Under the pieces are notes generated by a model. The model saw only the letters and a program-made list of their open reading frames with translations, searched no databases and was not told the origin of the DNA. Source: UBA5905 sp964609975 (lineage in GTDB: Bacteria > Bacillota > Clostridia > Oscillospirales > Acutalibacteraceae). Taken from it: DNA of 5,811 bases. Numbering within the stretch: the first letter of the stretch is position 1; every line of letters starts with the position of its first letter. Shown here in pieces: positions 5,284 through 5,811 of the stretch. The translations under genes were made by a program, and so were the position numbers. Location: contig CAZSTR010000046.1 of assembly GCA_964609975.1 (NCBI GenBank), positions 1 to 5,811 of the forward strand, given 5' to 3'.

Positions 5284-5811
5284 ATGTATCCAATCATCCG
5301 CAAGCAGCGTTTGAACGCCACGGTCACGCAGATGGAAATCCAGGCCCCTCTGGTGGCGAAAAAGGCGTGCCCCGGCCAGTTCATCATTCTGCGCGTCGAG
5401 GAGGAGGGGGAGCGCATCCCGCTCACTGTGGCCGGCTGTGATCCCCGTGAAGGCACCGTGAAAATCATATTCCAGGTGGTGGGCGCCACCACGAAGAAGC
5501 TGGACGAGAAGCAGGAGGGCGAGAGCATTCCGGACTTTGTCGGCCCCCTCGGCGTGGCGACGAAGCTGGATGGCCTGAAAAGGGTGTGTATCGTGGGCGG
5601 CGGCGTCGGCTGTGCCATCGCCATGCCCATTGCCCAGGAGCTGCATCGGCTGGGGGCGGAGGTCACCAGCATTGTCGGCTTCCGCAGCCGGGACATCGTG
5701 ATTTTAGAGAAGGAATTCGAGGCCTGCTCCGACCGGCTCATCACCATGACCGACGACGGTTCCTATGGCCGGGAGGGCAATGTGACCCTTCCGCTGAAGG
5801 AGCTACTGGAG
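5284..5811 (+). CDS. nfnA: NfnA-like ferredoxin-NADP reductase subunit, 3' end outside window
   Basis: The first 176 residues of a sulfide/dihydroorotate dehydrogenase-like FAD/NAD-binding protein; the frame runs open off the right edge. Visible motifs are PGQF (30-33), RIPLT (44-48, the FAD-binding R-x-x-S/T type), GPLG (87-90), the nucleotide-binding glycine run GGGVGCAIAMPIA (105-117), and DDGSYGREGNVT (157-168). The full family protein has about 280 residues and ends in cysteines that hold a [2Fe-2S] cluster, not visible here. NfnA pairs with a GltA/NfnB-type large subunit to form a cytoplasmic electron-bifurcating transhydrogenase linking NADH, NADPH and ferredoxin. The nearest alternative is PyrK of dihydroorotate dehydrogenase; the DDGSYGR block and the lack of pyr genes here favour NfnA. 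An NfnB/GltA gene would be expected just downstream, outside the window. It diverges from cysK and has its own promoter. Confidence 0.85.
   Translation, partial: MYPIIRKQRLNATVTQMEIQAPLVAKKACPGQFIILRVEEEGERIPLTVAGCDPREGTVKIIFQVVGATTKKLDEKQEGESIPDFVGPLGVATKLDGLKRVCIVGGGVGCAIAMPIAQELHRLGAEVTSIVGFRSRDIVILEKEFEACSDRLITMTDDGSYGREGNVTLPLKELLE

Noticed and set aside
4026..5441. 471-codon open frame on the plus strand, opposite cysK
   Set aside because: It lies antisense to a clear cysK, begins inside the terminator hairpin, crosses the intergenic region and enters the nfnA gene out of frame. Its glycine-, histidine- and arginine-rich composition is typical of a shadow of a GC-rich gene.

Overview
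The window is an ordinary-looking stretch of a GC-rich bacterial chromosome. It most likely comes from a Clostridia-class Firmicute, perhaps of the gut Oscillospirales type. This is an inference from purine-rich Shine-Dalgarno sequences, sigma-A-type promoters, a LURP-one/YxjI-like protein, and an NfnA-type ferredoxin-NADP reductase subunit. No rRNA, tRNA, mobile element, CRISPR array or phage gene was seen.

Layout, left to right. (a) 1-2237, plus strand: the 3' part of a GH37 (trehalase-like) glycosidase, followed 25 nt later by an SGNH/GDSL esterase with a CE2-like N-terminal domain. The two look co-transcribed and likely act on an imported carbohydrate. A long nested hairpin with a T-run (2259-2336) closes the unit. 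(b) 2351-3286, minus strand: an EamA/DMT-family membrane transporter that starts at TTG behind a perfect AGGAGG. Its roughly 93-nt predicted leader contains a three-segment stem-loop. (c) 3287-3611: a divergent control region with no gene. It holds two back-to-back promoters that share one -35 element, plus a second good promoter for the next gene. (d) 3612-3992, plus strand: a LURP-one/YxjI-like protein that appears to lack about 37 internal residues. (e) 4029-4064: a strong two-way terminator between convergent genes. (f) 4077-5009, minus strand: cysteine synthase A. (g) 5010-5283: a divergent control region with a promoter on each strand and three inverted repeats. (h) 5284 to the right edge, plus strand: the N-terminal part of an NfnA-like FAD/NAD-binding subunit.

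The gene pairs follow usual bacterial logic: a small sugar-degradation operon, a single-gene transporter unit, and divergent cysK/nfnA units that could share sulfur- or redox-linked control (inferred). I found no convincing new system. The best leads are the internally shortened LURP-one protein, the structured leader of the transporter, and the inverted repeats placed on the cysK and nfnA promoters.
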